Part shown: positions 17,711-26,933 of the stretch, in pieces | Layout: each line of letters begins with the position of its first letter | Numbering within the stretch: position 1 is the first letter of the stretch | Assembly (NCBI RefSeq): GCF_017355835.1 | Contig: NZ_JAFEWF010000002.1 | Coordinates: 248,001-312,000 of the forward strand | Source of the DNA: Desertivirga brevis | GTDB lineage: Bacteria > Bacteroidota > Bacteroidia > Sphingobacteriales > Sphingobacteriaceae | Length of the DNA: 64,000 bases | Direction: 5' to 3' | Position numbers and translations under genes: made by a program | Notes under the pieces: model-generated | Seen by the model: the letters and a program-made list of their open reading frames with translations, nothing else | Told to the model about the DNA's origin: nothing | The model's database searches: none

Positions 17711-19381
17711 TTATCCTTTTTTAACTTCCTTCGCCCAGGTATCTTTCAAGCTCACTGTTCTATTAAATACAAGGTTGTCAGAAGTGGATTCATTGTCTAA
17801 GGTAAAATATCCTTTCCGTATAAACTGGTAGCCCTTTCCTGGTTGAGCTGTTGCCAGATCAGGTTCCATGAATACGTTTGGAATGATCTGTAAACTTTCA
17901 GGGTTTATCAGTTCTTTAAAATCCCGTTCTTCTCCGGCAGGATCTTCCACACGAAACAATCTATCGTAAATCCTTACTTCCGCACTTGCAGCATGTTTTA
18001 CACTTACCCAGTGGATTGTCCCTTTTACGTTAATGCCTGAAGTATCTTGCCCTGATTTTGACTCAGGAATATAGGTACAATGAACCTCGGTAACATTGCC
18101 GTTTTCGTCTTTAACAAAATCCTCACACTTAACAATGTAAGCATGTTTGAGGCGTACCATTAAACCAGGAGCCAGACGGAAGAATTTCTTCGGAGCATTC
18201 TCCATAAAGTCTTCCCGTTCAATCCATAGCTCTTTGCTGAAAGGAATATCACGGGAGCCTTCTCCGCCTTCAACTTCAGGATTGTTTTCACCGTGAAGCA
18301 TTTCTTCCTGACTCTCCGGATAATTTGTGATCACAAGTTTAATAGGGTCAAGGACAACCATCCGGCGCCAGGCTGTTTTATTCAGATCTTCGCGAACACA
18401 AAATTCAAGAAGACTTACATCTATAATATTCTCTCTTTTAGCAACACCTATTCTCTCACAAAAGTCACGTATAGAATGAGCTGTAAAGCCTCGTCTTCTT
18501 AGACCACTGATAGTAGGCATCCGTGGATCATCCCACCCGTCTACAAATCCTTCGTTTACCAATTGAAGTAGCTTGCGCTTGCTCATCACGGTATAGGTCA
18601 TGTTCAATCTCGCAAACTCATACTGTCTTGACGGGAATATTTCCAGGTGGTCAAGGAACCATTCGTATAGCGGACGGTGAGGAATAAATTCAAGCGTACA
18701 TATTGAATGAGTAATGTTTTCGATTGAATCAGACTGTCCATGAGCAAAATCATACATTGGATAAATGCACCATTTATCTCCAGTCCTGTGGTGATGAGCA
18801 TGGCGGATACGGTACATAATTGGATCACGCATATGCATATTTGGAGAAGCAAGATCAATCTTCGCTCTCAAAACCTTTTCTCCGTCCTGGTATTTGCCAT
18901 CTTTCATTTCAGAAAACAGACGAAGGTTTTCTTCAATGGAACGATCGCGGTAAGGAGAAGGAGTACCCGGTTCGGTAGGTGTGCCTTTTTGCGAAGCTAT
19001 TTCATCTGGCGTACTGTCGTCTACATAGGCAAGTCCTTTTTGAATAAGCTTAACTGCAAATTCATATAACTGGTCAAAGTAGTTAGAGGCATAAAGTTCC
19101 TCTGCCCACTCGAAACCTAACCATTTTACATCTTCCCTGATACTTTCTACATATTCAGTTTCCTCTGTTTCTGGATTAGTATCATCAAAGCGAAGGTTCG
19201 TTTTGCCATTGTATTTTATAGCAAGTCCGAAATTAAGGCAGATAGATTTAGCGTGGCCTATATGTAGATAGCCGTTCGGTTCAGGAGGGAAACGTGTAAG
19301 TACATGGCCTCCGTTTTTACCATTTCTGATATCTTCTTCAATAATTTCTTCTATAAAATTTAAGGATCTTTCTTCGCTCAT
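17711..19381 (-). CDS. glnS: Glutaminyl-tRNA synthetase
   Basis: A 556-residue class I synthetase with the HIGH motif in [14 protein letters not shown] (32-45) and a KMSKS variant VMSKRKL near 268, then the anticodon-binding beta-barrels. It charges tRNA-Gln directly. The length and motif spacing match bacterial GlnRS. Its start is divergent from the NtrC-type regulator across 237 bases. It leads a likely glnS-rarA-SDR transcript. Confidence 0.97.
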   Translation of the reverse strand: MSEERSLNFIEEIIEEDIRNGKNGGHVLTRFPPEPNGYLHIGHAKSICLNFGLAIKYNGKTNLRFDDTNPETEETEYVESIREDVKWLGFEWAEELYASNYFDQLYEFAVKLIQKGLAYVDDSTPDEIASQKGTPTEPGTPSPYRDRSIEENLRLFSEMKDGKYQDGEKVLRAKIDLASPNMHMRDPIMYRIRHAHHHRTGDKWCIYPMYDFAHGQSDSIENITHSICTLEFIPHRPLYEWFLDHLEIFPSRQYEFARLNMTYTVMSKRKLLQLVNEGFVDGWDDPRMPTISGLRRRGFTAHSIRDFCERIGVAKRENIIDVSLLEFCVREDLNKTAWRRMVVLDPIKLVITNYPESQEEMLHGENNPEVEGGEGSRDIPFSKELWIEREDFMENAPKKFFRLAPGLMVRLKHAYIVKCEDFVKDENGNVTEVHCTYIPESKSGQDTSGINVKGTIHWVSVKHAASAEVRIYDRLFRVEDPAGEERDFKELINPESLQIIPNVFMEPDLATAQPGKGYQFIRKGYFTLDNESTSDNLVFNRTVSLKDTWAKEVKKG

Positions 19382-19618
19382 AAGCTGTTTTAAAAGGCTA
19401 CAAAAGTAATAAAATGATTTTTGGCATACTAATGTTTATTATGTGATAACTTTTCGCAAAAAATCAAGTATAAGTGCAATGTAAACGTGTGCAGCTCTAA
19501 AGAAGGGTTGAGCAGGAAGTTCTCTATAAATACTTTTAATTAAAATTTTTATAAGTTGTAGAAATAATTTCCCAACTCATCAATAACCACTATCTTTATC
19601 TGCCAAGTTACCCAGGAT

Positions 19619-21034
19619 ATGAAGAGGATATTAATAGTTGATGATGAGATAAATATAGGATTGCTCCTGTCGAAGTTCTTAACCCGGAATGGTTTTGAAG
19701 TGGCGACGGCAACCCACGGTTATGCAGCCCTCGAATTGTTGGCCAAGGAGAAATTTCATCTTGTGCTTTGCGATTTCCGTCTTGAGGATACCGATGGGCG
19801 GGAGATGCTGAAGAAAATTAAGGCCGCTTATCCGGCTACCGGAGTAATTATCATTACTGGTTATTCTGATATAAAACTTGCGGTAGAGCTTATTAAAATG
19901 GGAGCCTATGACTACATCACCAAGCCTTTATATCCGGATGAGATTTTAAACACTATTAACAAGGCCCTGGAAACTCAGGAGGCTTTATCCAAGAAGTTTG
20001 CTAATGAAAATGAACAGGCCCTGAACCCGAAAAAGGAGAAGGTGTCTAATTCTAGTGCTTTACCTGAGGATTTTGTACTTGGTGAAGATTCTGCTTCCCG
20101 AGAGCTGCAAAAGCAGATTGAGGTTATTGCTCCAACAAATTACAGTGTGATCCTTACTGGTGAAAGTGGAACCGGCAAGGAATCTGTAGCTAAAGCTATT
20201 CACCTGAAAAGTAGCAGGAAGGAGAAACCTTTTATTGCAATGGACTGTGGTTCTTTAACAAAGGAACTGGCAGGAAGTGAGTTTTTCGGACATGAGAAGG
20301 GATCGTTTACAGGAGCTCTTTATACTAAGATAGGTCATTTTGAAATGGCTAATGGAGGTACACTGTTTTTGGACGAAGTAGGGAACCTTTCCTATGATAT
20401 ACAAGCAGCTCTTTTAAGAACAGTTCAGGAAAGAAAGGTAAAACGTATTGGAAGTACAAAGGAAATTGATCTTGATGTACGGATAATCGTTGCTACCAAT
20501 GAAAATCTTACTGATGCAATTCAAAAAGGCCGTTTCAGGGAGGACTTGTACCACCGTTTTAATGAGTTTAATATTCATCTTCCTGGACTGCGACAAAGAG
20601 GAAAAGATATTATGCTTTTTGCAGAGAATTTTCTAAAGGTAGCTAATAGGGAATTAAATCGAAACATAGAAGGTTTCTCAGAGGAAGTAAAAGAATGCTT
20701 GCTTACTTATAACTGGCCGGGCAATATACGGGAGCTTAAAAATGTGATCAGAAGAGCTACGCTGCTTACTGAAACAAATAAGATCCAATTAAAGGCGCTC
20801 CCACTTGAGTTGTCTACGTTTGCACGTGCTTCCGCAATAGAAAGCGCAGTTGAAACCATACAAAGTAAGCCGTCACCAAAAAAGGGCTTGAAAGACGCTG
20901 CACTGGAAGCGGAGTATGAAACGATCCTCAAGGTGCTTAAGGAAGTGAATTTCAACAAGACAAAGGCAGCAAAGATTCTGAATATTGACAGAAAAACGCT
21001 TTATAACAAGATGAAAGCTATTAACCTGGAGTAA
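19619..21034 (+). CDS. NtrC-family sigma-54-dependent response regulator
   Basis: A 471-residue regulator: receiver domain (D8, D9, phospho-acceptor D52 in LCDFRLED, K102 in TKPL), AAA+ domain with Walker A GESGTGKE (181-188), the sigma-54 contact loop GSFTGA (228-233, with Ser for the usual Ala) and Walker B TLFLDEVG, and a C-terminal Fis-type helix-turn-helix (KTKAAKILNIDRKTLYNKM). It should activate sigma-54 promoters. The stop overlaps the start of the kinase gene by one base, so the kinase is its likely partner. Confidence 0.94.
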   Translation: MKRILIVDDEINIGLLLSKFLTRNGFEVATATHGYAALELLAKEKFHLVLCDFRLEDTDGREMLKKIKAAYPATGVIIITGYSDIKLAVELIKMGAYDYITKPLYPDEILNTINKALETQEALSKKFANENEQALNPKKEKVSNSSALPEDFVLGEDSASRELQKQIEVIAPTNYSVILTGESGTGKESVAKAIHLKSSRKEKPFIAMDCGSLTKELAGSEFFGHEKGSFTGALYTKIGHFEMANGGTLFLDEVGNLSYDIQAALLRTVQERKVKRIGSTKEIDLDVRIIVATNENLTDAIQKGRFREDLYHRFNEFNIHLPGLRQRGKDIMLFAENFLKVANRELNRNIEGFSEEVKECLLTYNWPGNIRELKNVIRRATLLTETNKIQLKALPLELSTFARASAIESAVETIQSKPSPKKGLKDAALEAEYETILKVLKEVNFNKTKAAKILNIDRKTLYNKMKAINLE

Positions 21035-23805
21035 TGAAAGTAAGACCGGCGTCATCCGAAGTATCTACATCAAAACTAGGTATACCTTCTCTTGTATTTT
21101 GGATATTGATTCCAGTCTGTTTAGCTGCAGTTTCATTCGCTCTTATAAATGAAGGATCGTCATCTTATCTCGCCAGCACTAAAATAGAAGGCGTAAGGTT
21201 TGGGATGATCTTCTTCACTATCTGGCTGATTTCGGGTATAACAGTTGCGTTTATCACCGGAGCCCTATCATTTATAGATTTTTTTGTAAAGCGATCGCTG
21301 TCGACTACAGTTATTGGAGGCTTGTCCCTTGCAGTCGGCACTTACGAAATTTTTTATTTCTTTCTGTCGCTTCAAACCTCTTCGGAAGAAGCAACCACCT
21401 ATTCCCGATGGTTTATAAGTCGCTGTTTGCATCTCATCCTAATTTTAGGAGCCACATTTTATTTCAGCTTCTCTCAACTTAAAGGCCTACGTAATCCTGA
21501 TAAGCGAAAGTCAAGGCTTGTTGGATTTCACGTGTGCAATGTCTTAGGACTAGTTGTGGCTATTTTCTCAACCTATTTACTGGAAGATAATTTTATATGG
21601 GAATTTAAATTCCTCGGACTTGAGCATCCTTTTGAATTGCTCATAATAGCTAGCTATCTTTTTTTTGGTCTTTTTATTTTACCTACCTTCCTGAAAAGAT
21701 TCCCTTCGCTTTTCGCTAACCTGCTTGGGTTAAGTTTGATTCCTGCCGTTTTGTCGAGCCTTGTCATGGCTATGCACGTTAACCATTTCGATATACTCTT
21801 CAACACAGCTTATTTTCTGCGGGTAGTTCAATATCTGATGCCTCTTCTTGGTATAGGCCTCAATTATATTGAAAGCAGTAATAAGGAGAGGCTTACAGTA
21901 AAGCAGCTTAGGGCGCAAGTAAGGGAGCGTGTGCATACTCAACAAATACTTAAGCAACGAGAAGCCCTGTTAGCAAGTGCTGAAAGGATTGCTCATTTAG
22001 GAAGCTGGAATTTTGATCCTCAAACCAACGAGCTTAACTGGTCGGATGAAATGTACGCAATCTTTGGCATTGAAGTAGGCTCGTTCAAGCCCGAATACAA
22101 TAAATGGAGGGAGTGGATTTCTGAAGACTACAGGTGCCTTGTTCAGGATAGGATCAGTGCTGCCATAGAAAATCAGGGTTCCTACAGTGTTGAGTTTCCA
22201 ATAGTGAGGCCAGATGGGGGAATACGCTACATACTCGGTCAGGGCTATTACTCAAAGGAAGACAGAAAATTAATAGGGGTTATGCTCGACCTAACTGAGG
22301 TTAAAGAAGCTGGTTATAAGATAGAGCAAAGCGAGGCCTTGTTGAAAGAAGCAGAAGCTCTTTCCCACAATGGGAGCTGGGAGTGGTCTCAGGAAAAAAA
22401 TGCTTTTTTCTGGTCAGATGAGATGTATCGTATTCACGGCTTAGAACCTCAGAAGGATGAATTGGACTTGAGATTTTATCTAACTTTAATCCACCCGGGC
22501 GACGTGGAGCGATTTGTTACTACTCTTGCAGATACACAAAGCCATTTGGATGAATTTTCCATTGATTATCGTATCGTAAGACCTGATAATGAGGTTAGAT
22601 ATCTTTCCTTGAACGGGAAATTTAAAAAGGGCTTTTCTGGTGATGTAGATAAGGTTTTAGGGAATACACAGGATATTACTGCGCTCAAGATAGCAGCTAT
22701 TAAGCTTGAACAAAGTGAAAGTATTTACCGTACTATTGTAAAGAATGTACCTGATAGTGCTATTTTCTTTTTTGATAAAGATCTGCAAATAGTTCTGAGC
22801 GGTGGCCCTGCGTTAGAAGTAATCGACCCGGACAATCTGGTTCACAACGCGCACAACTTCCATTATTTATATTTCAAAAATAAAGACTCACAGCCCTTAC
22901 TATATTTTAATATGGCCTTAGACGGCCAGGAAAACAGCCTCGAACACAGGATAAATAACAAGATCTTTAAAATAACCTTTACGCCAGTATCCTTGTCGGG
23001 AGGGGCAATTTTTGGTATTATGGTAGTAATGAATGATATTACCGATCTGAAGGTGGCACAACAAAGTCTTGAGCTTAAGGTTAATGAGCTTAATCGTTCC
23101 AACCGGGACTTAGAGCAATTCGCTTATATAGCGTCGCATGATTTGCAGGAACCTTTAAGAAAGATCAGGGCTTTCGGTGAACGGTTAAACATGAAATACA
23201 AGGCAGACTTGAAGGAGGATGGAGTTGATTATCTCAACAGGATGAACTCTGCTTCCGAAAGGATGCAACTTTTGATAGATGATTTATTAACTTTCTCGCG
23301 GATTAGCAGAGCGGGGGAAGAGATTAAGCCAGTAAGCCTTGATGAAACTATAAATCAAGTATTGGTTGATCTTGAATTTTCAATTGAGAAGCAGCAAGCG
23401 GTTGTAAACTTTAAATGTGAGCATAACATTAAAGTTGCACCCTCGTTATTGAGGCTTCTTTTTCAAAACTTAATATCAAACTCACTAAAATTTTCACGAC
23501 CTGAATTTCCCTTAGAAATTGAGATCTGTTCTCAACTTGTAAATGGAAAAGATTACGAAAGTTTAGATGAGAAGAAAACGTACTGCAAGATTGAGGTAAA
23601 GGACAACGGCATAGGTTTCGAAAACCAGTTTTCAGAAAAGATATTTGTACTTTTTCACCGTCTTCACCCACGCCATGTGTATGAAGGAACGGGGATAGGG
23701 CTGGCAATTTGTAAGAAAATCGTAGAAAATCATAACGGAATAATAGAAGCAGAAGGAGTGGAAAACAGAGGAGCTACATTTAGAATCTTTTTCCCTACAG
23801 AGTAA
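21034..23805 (+). CDS. Membrane-bound multi-PAS sensor histidine kinase
   Basis: A 923-residue kinase. Residues 1-290 form an integral membrane sensory region of about seven or eight helices, similar in layout to MASE-type domains. A short coiled coil leads to PAS domains at about 310-425 and 430-555 (both with the GSW..W.......WSDEMY pattern, so recently duplicated) and a third at about 560-685. HisKA has the His at about residue 702 in SHDLQEPLRK; HATPase has NLISNSLKFS, DNGIGFE and GTGIGLAICKK. The HisKA type with SHDLQEP is the phytochrome-like class that commonly pairs with Rcp1-like receivers, and one follows at 6 bases. Confidence 0.93.
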   Translation: MKVRPASSEVSTSKLGIPSLVFWILIPVCLAAVSFALINEGSSSYLASTKIEGVRFGMIFFTIWLISGITVAFITGALSFIDFFVKRSLSTTVIGGLSLAVGTYEIFYFFLSLQTSSEEATTYSRWFISRCLHLILILGATFYFSFSQLKGLRNPDKRKSRLVGFHVCNVLGLVVAIFSTYLLEDNFIWEFKFLGLEHPFELLIIASYLFFGLFILPTFLKRFPSLFANLLGLSLIPAVLSSLVMAMHVNHFDILFNTAYFLRVVQYLMPLLGIGLNYIESSNKERLTVKQLRAQVRERVHTQQILKQREALLASAERIAHLGSWNFDPQTNELNWSDEMYAIFGIEVGSFKPEYNKWREWISEDYRCLVQDRISAAIENQGSYSVEFPIVRPDGGIRYILGQGYYSKEDRKLIGVMLDLTEVKEAGYKIEQSEALLKEAEALSHNGSWEWSQEKNAFFWSDEMYRIHGLEPQKDELDLRFYLTLIHPGDVERFVTTLADTQSHLDEFSIDYRIVRPDNEVRYLSLNGKFKKGFSGDVDKVLGNTQDITALKIAAIKLEQSESIYRTIVKNVPDSAIFFFDKDLQIVLSGGPALEVIDPDNLVHNAHNFHYLYFKNKDSQPLLYFNMALDGQENSLEHRINNKIFKITFTPVSLSGGAIFGIMVVMNDITDLKVAQQSLELKVNELNRSNRDLEQFAYIASHDLQEPLRKIRAFGERLNMKYKADLKEDGVDYLNRMNSASERMQLLIDDLLTFSRISRAGEEIKPVSLDETINQVLVDLEFSIEKQQAVVNFKCEHNIKVAPSLLRLLFQNLISNSLKFSRPEFPLEIEICSQLVNGKDYESLDEKKTYCKIEVKDNGIGFENQFSEKIFVLFHRLHPRHVYEGTGIGLAICKKIVENHNGIIEAEGVENRGATFRIFFPTE

Positions 23806-23811
23806 TAACAG

Positions 23812-24222
23812 ATGAGTAAAGAAAAGGTTATTTTAATAGCAGAGGATGATGCAGATGACAGGCTTTTGATCAAGGAAGCTTTTGCAGAAAGTGGATCTGC
23901 CGCAATGTTAATCTTCTTTGAGAACGGAGAGGAACTTTTGAACTATTTAAAGGACTTCTCAAAAGAAGAAGCAGCAATTCTTCCAGATCTGTTTATTTTA
24001 GATCTGAACATGCCTAAAACTAATGGCACTGAAGTTTTAAGTTATTTAAAGGCGCAAAATATATTTCGGGATATTCCTGTGATTGTGTTAACAACTTCAA
24101 AGGCGAAGGAAGATGAAGAAAACGCATTGAAAATGGGAGCCGCGGGCTTTTTTAGTAAACCATCTTCATTTACTGAGCTGGTAGCGATTACAGATTCTAT
24201 TTCAGAGAATTGGGTTAAGTAA
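23812..24222 (+). CDS. Single-domain response regulator, Rcp1-like
   Basis: A 136-residue lone receiver domain with acidic pocket E11/D12/D13, phospho-acceptor D64 in FILDLNMPKT, Thr in VLTTSKA and Lys in FFSKPSS. The LDLNMPK signature and the long loop before it are typical of Rcp1-type receivers that serve phytochrome-class kinases. With no output domain it probably acts by protein contact or as a phosphate sink beside the NtrC-type regulator. It is third in the operon, 6 bases after the kinase. Confidence 0.92.
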   Translation: MSKEKVILIAEDDADDRLLIKEAFAESGSAAMLIFFENGEELLNYLKDFSKEEAAILPDLFILDLNMPKTNGTEVLSYLKAQNIFRDIPVIVLTTSKAKEDEENALKMGAAGFFSKPSSFTELVAITDSISENWVK

Positions 24223-24328
24223 GCCTTGCTTTTTTATTAAACCTGACCGAGTTCTGCATTGAACAAAACGGGCCTATAGATGTTATAGCAAAAGTTTTCA
24301 AATTACACCTTTGCTTAACTCTTTCTAA

Positions 24329-25372
24329 ATGCCCGTTTTCAACTATAAGCAGCGCAACAATATTTTACTTATTACCCTTATAGTCTTGGGGTGTTTTATA
24401 CTCTATACACTCCGATTTATTGCCGGCGCTGTGCTAAGTACGGTTGTTACGTATACTATTCTTCGACCGGTATATCTTTACCTCACTGAGAAGTTAAAAT
24501 GGAACCGTGTTGTAGCATGTTCAAGTATTATGCTAAGTTCTTTTTTGGTAATAGTATTACCTTTTATTGTTCTTAGCCTGCTTGTCATAAATAAAATCTC
24601 TGAATTTGAAAGAGATCAGATAAAGATCAGGATATTGGTCAACAGGATCGATAGTTTTATAAGTTCGAGGTTCCATCAGCCCGACCTTGTAGACAATCTA
24701 ATGAAAAGAGCTTCATCCTATGCGGGTGAATTGTTCCCTACCATCGTTGGTAGTGCATTTGACCTATTATTAGGTATCGTTATTATGTATTTCCTGCTTT
24801 ATTTCATGTTTACCAATCATGAGAAATTTGAAGCAGAGGCTATCAAATATTCCCCGTTCCGTGAACAAAATGCGCTCCGTTTTGGAGAAGAGCTTAAAAA
24901 TACCACTTATGCAAATGTACTGGGACAAGGACTAATTGCTGTGGTGCAGGGAGCCCTTGTTAGTCTGGGCTTTTTCATATTTGGAATAAGAGACCCTATT
25001 TTTTGGGGGGTAATTTCTACCTTTCTATCATTTATGCCCGTTTTAGGTTCGCCCTTAGTATTTGTTCCGGCAGCGCTGATTGAGATTGCTAATGGCAATA
25101 ATAGCGGTGGTATTGGAATGCTTATTTGGGGCTTCGTACTTGTTATCAATATTGACAACGTGATAAGGTTTTTGATCGCTAAAAGAGTAGGTGATATCCA
25201 CCCTATTATAACTGTAGTTGGGGTAATAATTGGAATACCAGTGTTTGGTATTATGGGATTAGTTTTCGGGCCTCTATTGTTGTCATATTTTATCCTGACC
25301 GTACGAATTTATGAGACCAGTAAACTGGCTTCTGAGCGGTTGGAAAAACTCAAGGCGGCAGAGGAAGAGTGA
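24329..25372 (+). CDS. AI-2E family transporter (TqsA/PerM-like permease)
   Basis: A 347-residue membrane protein with the AI-2E family layout: two or three N-terminal helices, a soluble middle (about 85-140), and a C-terminal helical bundle holding the family motifs GIRDPIFWGVISTFLSFMP and IHPIITVVGVIIG. Members include TqsA, linked to AI-2 export, and Na+/H+ antiporters, so the substrate cannot be told from sequence. It is 106 bases after the receiver gene and may have its own promoter. Confidence 0.9.
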   Translation: MPVFNYKQRNNILLITLIVLGCFILYTLRFIAGAVLSTVVTYTILRPVYLYLTEKLKWNRVVACSSIMLSSFLVIVLPFIVLSLLVINKISEFERDQIKIRILVNRIDSFISSRFHQPDLVDNLMKRASSYAGELFPTIVGSAFDLLLGIVIMYFLLYFMFTNHEKFEAEAIKYSPFREQNALRFGEELKNTTYANVLGQGLIAVVQGALVSLGFFIFGIRDPIFWGVISTFLSFMPVLGSPLVFVPAALIEIANGNNSGGIGMLIWGFVLVINIDNVIRFLIAKRVGDIHPIITVVGVIIGIPVFGIMGLVFGPLLLSYFILTVRIYETSKLASERLEKLKAAEEE

Positions 25373-25379
25373 TAAGAAA

Positions 25380-25590
25380 TTATACTTTCAGGAAAAACTT
25401 CCGTAAGCAGAAATCCCCGGGCGCAGGATAAAAGTATTTTGAAAGTTCTTCTTGTTCATTAAAGAACAAATTAAACTTCCAAGAAACACCTCCATGAGCA
25501 GAAACACACAAACGGAGGATAAAAGTTACTTAGAGATTCTTTCTGGCCTTTAAGAAACAAATTAAACTTTCAGAAAAAATCTTCAAACCG
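25380..25590. repeat. Tandem imperfect 91-bp direct repeats
   Basis: Two full units (25380-25470 and 25471-25561) and a partial third (25562 to about 25590) repeat with an exact 91-base period. Each unit starts TTAAACTTYCA (first unit TTATACTTTCA), carries GCAGAAA near base 30, GGATAAAAGT near base 48 and ends ..TTAAAGAACAAA or ..TTTAAGAAACAAA. The units differ by many substitutions but no net length change. They fill the gap between the AI-2E permease gene and the YtxH gene. No coding potential is evident. Confidence 0.85.
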
Positions 25591-25665
25591 TTTAAATGAT
25601 TTTATTGTATTATAGCATATTGAATTGGTAATTACGCGAGTAGAAAACAATTAAATTTTTACGCC

Positions 25666-25956
25666 ATGAACGATAATACAAAAGTATTGGTAGCCTTAAT
25701 GGCTGGAGTAGCTGCAGGCGCTGCCTTAGGAATCCTTTTCGCACCAGACAAAGGATCGGAGACCCGCGACAGGTTGAATGATGCCCTTAAAAATCTAGGT
25801 GACACCATCAAAGACAGAGCAGCTGAGGAAATTGAAAATTTAACTGCTTTTAAAGAAAAAGTGGTTGATGAAGTTAAGACCAGATTTAACTCAGCTTCAG
25901 AAGAAGGCTTTAGCACTGCAGAGCAACAGCAAGCTCCGGTTGCAGAACAAATTTAA
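25666..25956 (+). CDS. YtxH-domain small stress/envelope protein
   Basis: A 96-residue protein with one N-terminal hydrophobic segment rich in Ala/Gly (LMAGVAAGAALGILFAPDKG, about 9-28) followed by a charged helix, which is the YtxH pattern. YtxH-type proteins are often general-stress or stationary-phase induced; the molecular role is unclear. It is preceded by the 91-bp repeats and followed after 47 bases by the holin-X-like gene. A short GC-rich inverted repeat (GGCTCCGG with CCGGAGC) lies between them. Confidence 0.85.
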   Translation: MNDNTKVLVALMAGVAAGAALGILFAPDKGSETRDRLNDALKNLGDTIKDRAAEEIENLTAFKEKVVDEVKTRFNSASEEGFSTAEQQQAPVAEQI

Positions 25957-26003
25957 TCAGGGCTCCGGTGACTAGCCGGAGCTTATTAAACCCCTAATTG
26001 TTT

Positions 26004-26369
26004 ATGGCAGAAACCACAGAAGAAAAACAGGAACAAGCATCGCCAGATATATTCGTTCTAATTAAGGAATATATTGCAACCCGTGTTGAACTCATAAGGC
26101 TTACAGCAATTGAAAGAGCAACAGTTGTAGCTTCTAACCTGATTACTGATACTTTCGTATTTCTTACTGGTATACTTACATTTCTTTTTGCTTCATTTGC
26201 ACTGGCCTTATGGTTGGGAGAGCTTACAGGTTCTTATGCGGCAGGTTTTGGAATAATGACTTTAATTTATCTTGCTTTAACGTTAATTGTGTTGTTTACA
26301 AAAGATAAGATTGTAGACGGCTTCCTAAACGATTTCCTTATAAAGCGGATCTTTAAACGTAAAAAATAA
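26004..26369 (+). CDS. Phage-holin-X-like (DUF1469) membrane protein
   Basis: A protein of 121 residues from the ATG at 26004 (an in-frame TTG two codons upstream is less likely). It has an amphipathic N terminus, IFVLIKEYIATRVELIRLTA, then two transmembrane helices (about 50-75 and 82-103). This is the putative actinobacterial holin-X / DUF1469 family, which is widespread outside phages and usually sits with YtxH genes, so it is probably an envelope stress protein rather than a lysis protein. Its stop overlaps the start of the next gene (TAATG). Confidence 0.82.
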   Translation: MAETTEEKQEQASPDIFVLIKEYIATRVELIRLTAIERATVVASNLITDTFVFLTGILTFLFASFALALWLGELTGSYAAGFGIMTLIYLALTLIVLFTKDKIVDGFLNDFLIKRIFKRKK

Positions 26370-26815
26370 TGGAAAAGGCCTTTGTTAGTTTAGCAGAATT
26401 GCAGGCTGAAGTTCAATATTTGAAGGTTCAGCAGTTCAAGCAGGAGGAGGTGTTAAAGGAGAAACTTAGCAGCCCGAAGGAGATATTTAAAGCAGTAACT
26501 TCTCTATTTAAATCAGACACAGGAAAAAGACAATCCTTTGCCTCTGAGCTGATGAATCAAGATATTATCACAAATATAACCCGTGTGATACTTCCATTGC
26601 TACTTAATGGAGTGGTATTTAAAAAGTCGGGGTTTATTGTGAAAACATTAATGACCTTCATTTCACAGAAGGCCGCTACGCAGGTAAACTCACACACTAT
26701 CTCAGGACTGGTCGATAAGGTCACAGGGATTTTCAAGAAGAAAGATGCTCAGAAAGCCGGAAAGCCTGTTGTTGTGAGAGATTACGGAATTCCTCCAGAT
26801 AGCGAAACTTATTAG
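26369..26815 (+). CDS. Hypothetical protein of the YtxH/holin-X module
   Basis: A 148-residue protein that I do not recognise as a named family. It starts with a helical stretch, has a mildly hydrophobic region at about 66-80 (ITRVILPLLLNGVVF) and a Lys-rich C terminus; no signal peptide. Translational coupling (TAATG overlap) to the holin-X-like protein suggests they work together at the membrane. Followed by a strong terminator that closes the three-gene unit. Confidence 0.8.
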   Translation: MEKAFVSLAELQAEVQYLKVQQFKQEEVLKEKLSSPKEIFKAVTSLFKSDTGKRQSFASELMNQDIITNITRVILPLLLNGVVFKKSGFIVKTLMTFISQKAATQVNSHTISGLVDKVTGIFKKKDAQKAGKPVVVRDYGIPPDSETY

Positions 26816-26872
26816 TACAAGAGAAAGAAATCTAAATAGGACCTTAAGTAACGGGTTCCTTATATAAGTACA

Positions 26873-26907
26873 AAAAAACCGGATCTTTCGAGAGGATCCG
26901 GTTTTTT
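26873..26907. terminator. Bidirectional rho-independent terminator
   Basis: AAAAAACCGGATC (26873-26885) pairs with GATCCGGTTTTTT (26895-26907) around a 9-base loop, with T- and A-tracts on the two sides. It lies between the stress module (+) and the GDP-fucose synthase gene (-). Confidence 0.92.
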
Positions 26908-26933
26908 ATTTAAGTCTTACCTTAATCAGCAGA

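Noticed and set aside
25380..25590. Mobile element ends
   Set aside because: The repeats are direct and tandem with a fixed period, with no inverted ends, no target duplication and no transposase.
26004..26369. Holin-like protein as a sign of prophage
   Set aside because: No capsid, terminase, integrase or lysin gene is nearby; the holin-X/DUF1469 family with YtxH is a chromosomal pairing.
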